A stretch of DNA of 51,095 bases from an uncultured Gammaproteobacteria bacterium (GTDB lineage Bacteria > Pseudomonadota > Gammaproteobacteria > Arenicellales > UBA868), in contig CAJXBY010000001.1 of NCBI GenBank assembly GCA_913051905.1, forward strand, positions 1 to 51,095, written 5' to 3'. The position numbers were made by a program, and so were the translations under genes. Positions 47,917 through 51,095 of this stretch are shown in pieces. Within the stretch, counting starts at the first letter, position 1. The number at the start of each line of letters is the position of its first letter. The notes under the pieces were generated by a model. It ran no database searches, was not told where the DNA came from, and saw only the letters and a program-made list of their open reading frames with translations.

Positions 47917-48729
47917 ATGCCCCTGCTGCAACTGAACCCGGATGAAGCGCTCTATTACGAGCATGATCTACCCCAGCGCGATGGCGCTCCGACCTTCGTC
48001 TTCGTCAACCCGATCACCGGCAGCGTCGACATCTGGCAGGGAGAGGTGGCCCCATTTTTGCGCGGATCGGGATACGGCACGCTGTCCTACAATTTCAGAG
48101 GCCAGGCCGACAGTCCGTTCAGACCCGCTACGGTTTTAGATGATGAACTCATCTCCGGCGACCTCGCACATATCGTAAACACGCTTGAAATCGACAGACC
48201 CATTCTGGTCGGACTTTCCATTGGCGGGCTGTTCGCCCTGCAGGCTCATCTGGGCGGCACGGACGCGGCGGGTATCGTCCTGCTCAATACCCTGCGGAAA
48301 ATAGGACCCCGCATTGCCTGGATCAATGATGCCGTGGTCAGGGCGATGGACGTCGGCGGACCCCAGTTGATGGGCGACATGATGACACCACTGATCTGGG
48401 GACCGGACTGGCTGGCCGCCAACCGCGGGAACTTCCTACAGGAAAACACCACGTACACACCGATGGATCGGGCCAGCGGTGCTTACAATCTGCTCAGCCA
48501 CATGGGCGATGCGGACTGGGATGTCCGTTACGAAGACATCGCCTGCCCGGTACTGGTCGTCATGGGCCTGCAGGATCGGGTTTTCTATGACGCCGAAATC
48601 GTCGATGAACTGATGCAACGTATCCCCAAGGCGAAACGAGTCGATATTCCCGATGCCGGCCATATGCTGCCGCTGGAAGCGCCCGCCCAATTGGGGCGGG
48701 AACTCAAGCAGTTTGCTGATGGCCTCTGA
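47917..48729 (+). CDS. Alpha/beta hydrolase, enol-lactonase/esterase-like
   Basis: A 270-residue alpha/beta hydrolase with nucleophile Ser101 in GLSIGGLFALQA, oxyanion region NPITGSVDIWQ, acid near MGLQDRVFYDAE and histidine in PDAGHMLPLEAP. It resembles 3-oxoadipate enol-lactonase-like hydrolases but no aromatic pathway genes adjoin it. An AAGGA site precedes the ATG. It is divergent from the molybdenum hydroxylase operon and followed after 68 bases by the MFS carrier. Cytoplasmic; substrate unknown. Confidence 0.88.
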   Translation: MPLLQLNPDEALYYEHDLPQRDGAPTFVFVNPITGSVDIWQGEVAPFLRGSGYGTLSYNFRGQADSPFRPATVLDDELISGDLAHIVNTLEIDRPILVGLSIGGLFALQAHLGGTDAAGIVLLNTLRKIGPRIAWINDAVVRAMDVGGPQLMGDMMTPLIWGPDWLAANRGNFLQENTTYTPMDRASGAYNLLSHMGDADWDVRYEDIACPVLVVMGLQDRVFYDAEIVDELMQRIPKAKRVDIPDAGHMLPLEAPAQLGRELKQFADGL

Positions 48730-48797
48730 TCTGGACCCCCCGGTCAGCACCAGCGCATCCGCCAGGGCCTGACGACCAGGTCCTAGGCGCTATTTTT

Positions 48798-50093
48798 ATG
48801 CGTCCCCTACGCTCTCTGATCTTTCGCGCGCTGAGCCAGCGCATGTTCTTCGGCTGGGCGATTCTCGCTGTCACCTGTTTTGCGATGATTGGCACCGGGC
48901 CGGGACAGTCCCACCTGATCGGACTTTACTTCGATTCGATCAGCGCCGAGATGACCTTTTCCTTCGCTGCTGACTGGATGAACAGCAACCGACAGATCGC
49001 CATCGCAATTGCCTATGGGAGCGCAACATTTCTCGCCGCATTCCTGCTGCCCCAGATCGGCAAGTTGATCGACCGCTACGGCCCGACAGTGGTGCTGGCG
49101 ACCGTCATTATAGGTCTGGGTATTACGGCTTTATTGTTCAGCCTGGTTCAGGACTGGCTGACGGTCGCGATCGGCTTCGGTTTTCTGAGGTTTCTGGGTC
49201 AGGGATCGTTGATGCTGGCCTGCGTGAATATGGTTTCCCAGTGGTTCGACCGGCGCCGCGGTTTCGCACTCGGGATCATGTCGCTAGGCTTTCCGCTGTC
49301 CATGGCGATTCATCCCCCCATCTGCCAGTGGCTCATGGACCTGGTCGGTTGGCGGTCATCCTGGATCTGGCTGGGTATCAGCACCGCTGTCTTGTTTCTG
49401 CCGGCCGTACTGTTGGTCGCACACAGCAAACCCGAACTGCTGGGATTGCGTCCTGACGGCATCCCTCCGAAAAACACCGATGAGCCACAACCCAAGGTCT
49501 GGGGCCTGAATCGGGCCGAGGCCCTGCGGACGCCGAACTTCTATATCATCACCGCCGGCCTGACCTCGCTTTCGATGCTGGTCACGACCCTACATGTCTA
49601 TTTCAAGAGCATTCTGACGGACCACGGGCTAGATGCACAGACAGCAACTCTGATGTTCACCGTCACGGGGATCACGGCGGCAGTTTCGATGCCGATCGTC
49701 GGGCAGATGCTGGATAAATTCCGCACCGACTGGATGTTCTGCGGCGGTCTGCTGATCATGGTTGCTTCGCTGATCTCCGTGACTCTGGTCGACGGGGTAC
49801 CAAGTGCAATCGTGTTCGCCGTCATCTTCGGGATCAACAATGGCGTCACCATGACTTTCTTCGGCTTCCTGTGGCCGAGATTTTTCGGCCGTAAACATTT
49901 GGGTAGTATTCAGGGTATCGGTCAGATGGTAGGTATCATCGGGGCCTCGATCGGCGCCCTCCCCTATGCTATCGCCTACGATGTCGACTGGAACATCGAT
50001 TCCGCACTCAGGATGTGCGCCATCCTGCCGCTGGTGTGTGCTGGAATCGCACTCTTTCTCCGCGAGCCTGACCAGTCTCCAGCCAGGGGGTAA
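48798..50093 (+). CDS. Major facilitator superfamily transporter
   Basis: A 431-residue membrane protein with about twelve hydrophobic helices. The inter-helix loops carry MFS signatures: GKLIDRYGP after helix 2 (the DR motif) and RRRGFALGIMSLGFPLSMAIHPP in helix 5 with a long central cytoplasmic loop around residues 205-235. Proteins of this type often carry mono- or dicarboxylates such as oxalate/formate. The ATG at 48798 has no clear ribosome binding site; a Met 15 codons later is an alternative. It follows the hydrolase and converges on the aldo/keto reductase gene eight bases away. Confidence 0.9.
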   Translation: MRPLRSLIFRALSQRMFFGWAILAVTCFAMIGTGPGQSHLIGLYFDSISAEMTFSFAADWMNSNRQIAIAIAYGSATFLAAFLLPQIGKLIDRYGPTVVLATVIIGLGITALLFSLVQDWLTVAIGFGFLRFLGQGSLMLACVNMVSQWFDRRRGFALGIMSLGFPLSMAIHPPICQWLMDLVGWRSSWIWLGISTAVLFLPAVLLVAHSKPELLGLRPDGIPPKNTDEPQPKVWGLNRAEALRTPNFYIITAGLTSLSMLVTTLHVYFKSILTDHGLDAQTATLMFTVTGITAAVSMPIVGQMLDKFRTDWMFCGGLLIMVASLISVTLVDGVPSAIVFAVIFGINNGVTMTFFGFLWPRFFGRKHLGSIQGIGQMVGIIGASIGALPYAIAYDVDWNIDSALRMCAILPLVCAGIALFLREPDQSPARG

Positions 50094-50095
50094 GG

Positions 50096-50110
50096 GACCG
50101 TTAAACGGTC
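50096..50110. repeat. Palindrome across the convergent stops
   Basis: GACCGT-TAA-ACGGTC lies between the stop codons of the MFS and aldo/keto reductase genes and includes the latter's stop. It can form a six-base-pair hairpin on both transcripts; no T run follows on either side. Confidence 0.25.
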
Positions 50111-51081
50111 TCTCCAAAGTCGTTGGACCACAACATCTGCAGGCGCCGTTCGGCGTCAACCCCCAACTGCGGCATATCCGGCACAGCAAGCGCCTCGTCA
50201 AGGTGGGATAGTTCGGCGAGACCGATGACCGCCGCGCTGACCGCCGGCTGATCAAGCACAAAACGCAGCGCTTTCTGAGAGGCGGTTCCGGCCACTGGCG
50301 CAAGCGCGCTCATCACCGCGTTTGCCCGCCGCCGCTCACTGTCGTAATCCGCATTGCTTGTCACCGGAATCTCCCGCCCGTGCTGCTCATGACTGGCAAG
50401 AATACCCGCGGCATAGACCCGGATACCCAATACACCGACCTGCCGGGCCTCGCAACAATGCAGCAGACCCTGATAGTTTTCACTGTGCCAGGCAGTGGGC
50501 ACATTGATCCCTGCGCTGGGGTTGATTGCGTTGTAGTAAACCTGCGCCGTGTCCACACGGTCTGTTTCAACCACGGCGAGACAGGCAGCAGGATCCCCAA
50601 GCGCAGTGAATCCTGCATGGTCGATCAAGCCATCCGATTTCAGAGCATCGAATGCGTCGAGCACACCACCAGGCCGGATCACCTCATCGACGGGCAACTG
50701 GTTCCCGCCATCACCGAGCTTGTTGTGCAGCTGGAGCAAAGGAACCCGCGTCATCCGTAGCCTTTCCAGGCTCGCGGCCAGCGACTTTCTGACCTGATCG
50801 AGATAGCTACCGCTGCTGCTCTCGACAGCAACTTTGGTCGATACCCCGGGCCTTCTCGCCTGGGGAAGTTCCGAGAGCAGCCAACCCAACACTTCTTCCG
50901 ACTGACCATTGCCGTAGGACGCGGCGGTATCGATCCAGTTGACACCACCGTCCAACGCCCGCTGAATGGCCTCCCGACGGATCGCATCGCTGGCATGCAG
51001 CAGAATCCCACCGACGAATCCGCCCCCGAAAACCAGTTCCGAAATCTCCAGCCCAGTTCTGCCTAAAGTGTTTGTTTTCAA
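50101..51081 (-). CDS. Aldo/keto reductase (D-threo-aldose dehydrogenase/pyridoxal dehydrogenase-like)
   Basis: A 326-residue aldo/keto reductase with the catalytic tetrad Asp51 (NWIDTAASYG), Tyr56, Lys83 (VSTKV) and His119 (LQLHNKLG). The N-terminal LGRTGLEISELVFGGGFVGG and the C-terminal SAAVIGLAELSHLDEAL blocks match the L-fucose/D-threo-aldose 1-dehydrogenase branch. It oxidises or reduces a carbonyl with NAD(P). The start is TTG at 51081, supported by an AGGGAGG site just upstream and by the protein's normal N-terminus beginning there. Confidence 0.9.
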   Translation of the reverse strand: MKTNTLGRTGLEISELVFGGGFVGGILLHASDAIRREAIQRALDGGVNWIDTAASYGNGQSEEVLGWLLSELPQARRPGVSTKVAVESSSGSYLDQVRKSLAASLERLRMTRVPLLQLHNKLGDGGNQLPVDEVIRPGGVLDAFDALKSDGLIDHAGFTALGDPAACLAVVETDRVDTAQVYYNAINPSAGINVPTAWHSENYQGLLHCCEARQVGVLGIRVYAAGILASHEQHGREIPVTSNADYDSERRRANAVMSALAPVAGTASQKALRFVLDQPAVSAAVIGLAELSHLDEALAVPDMPQLGVDAERRLQMLWSNDFGETV

Positions 51082-51095
51082 ATCCCCTCCCTACT

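Noticed and set aside
1..51095. Mobile elements, CRISPR arrays, tRNA and rRNA genes
   Set aside because: No transposase or integrase motifs, terminal repeats, regularly spaced repeats or cloverleaf-like sequences were found on either strand by reading.

Overview
The window is a dense run of 51 protein-coding genes, almost all of them small-molecule catabolic enzymes. The genes are short-spaced and GC-rich (about 60% by eye), with clear GGAG-type ribosome binding sites and several GTG and TTG starts. No rRNA, tRNA, CRISPR array, insertion sequence, transposase, integrase or phage gene is visible. The gene families (Ldh2-type dehydrogenases, CaiB CoA-transferase, TfdA/TauD and PhyH dioxygenases, a cupredoxin next to a CACHE-HAMP cyclase, a CoxMSL-type molybdenum hydroxylase) suggest an environmental, probably marine, aerobic Pseudomonadota, most likely gamma- or alphaproteobacterial. 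This placement rests on gene content only.

Layout. 1-896 is the 3' part of an Ldh2-family dehydrogenase. 960-3230 (minus) holds a metallo-beta-lactamase-fold hydrolase and an amidase. 3455-15439 is a 14-gene plus-strand run: 3-hydroxyisobutyrate-type dehydrogenase, ketopantoate reductase-like protein, hydrolase, DMT exporter, TfdA-like dioxygenase, GMC oxidoreductase, HpaI-type aldolase, GST, haloacid-dehalogenase-like protein, SDR, class II aldolase, a two-subunit ThDP decarboxylase of the sulfopyruvate/phosphonopyruvate type, and a secreted DUF1254-like protein. 15515-18864 holds an Asp/Glu/hydantoin racemase divergent from a D-carbamoylase, an enoyl-CoA hydratase and a SnoaL-like protein. 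19015-24744 (minus) is a tightly coupled CoA-ester operon: DUF1932 dehydrogenase, enol-lactonase-like hydrolase, SDR, leaderless NMT1-like binding protein, CaiB CoA-transferase and CitE-like lyase.

24989-27712 (minus) is the only signalling locus: a 33-residue single-helix membrane peptide not found by ordinary length cut-offs, a periplasmic cupredoxin-like protein and a CACHE-HAMP class IIIb adenylyl cyclase. 27872-34885 holds an SDR without the catalytic tyrosine, a 2-hydroxyacid dehydrogenase, an LLM flavin enzyme, glyoxalase II-like hydrolase, PhyH dioxygenase, a second Ldh2 enzyme and an enoyl reductase-like protein. 34919-36985 (minus) pairs an enolase-superfamily dehydratase with an NAL/DapA-type aldolase. 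37214-42242 has an enoyl-CoA hydratase, Zn alcohol dehydrogenase, aminotransferase and a benzoylformate decarboxylase-like enzyme. 42381-47615 (minus) is a CoxM-CoxS-CoxL molybdenum hydroxylase operon continuing into a MoaD-like ubiquitin-fold protein and an M24 peptidase-fold protein. 47917-51081 has a hydrolase, an MFS carrier and an aldo/keto reductase.

Taken together the window reads as a catabolic island for 2-hydroxy/2-oxo acids, CoA esters and oxygenated or substituted small organics. Two features stand out: there is no recognisable DNA-binding regulator in 51 kb, and there is no ABC or TRAP permease although an NMT1-like binding protein is present. The most unusual loci are the cupredoxin/cyclase/micropeptide operon, the Cox-MoaD-M24 operon, and the ComDE-like decarboxylase in a region that also holds both dehydrogenase families used for sulfolactate.
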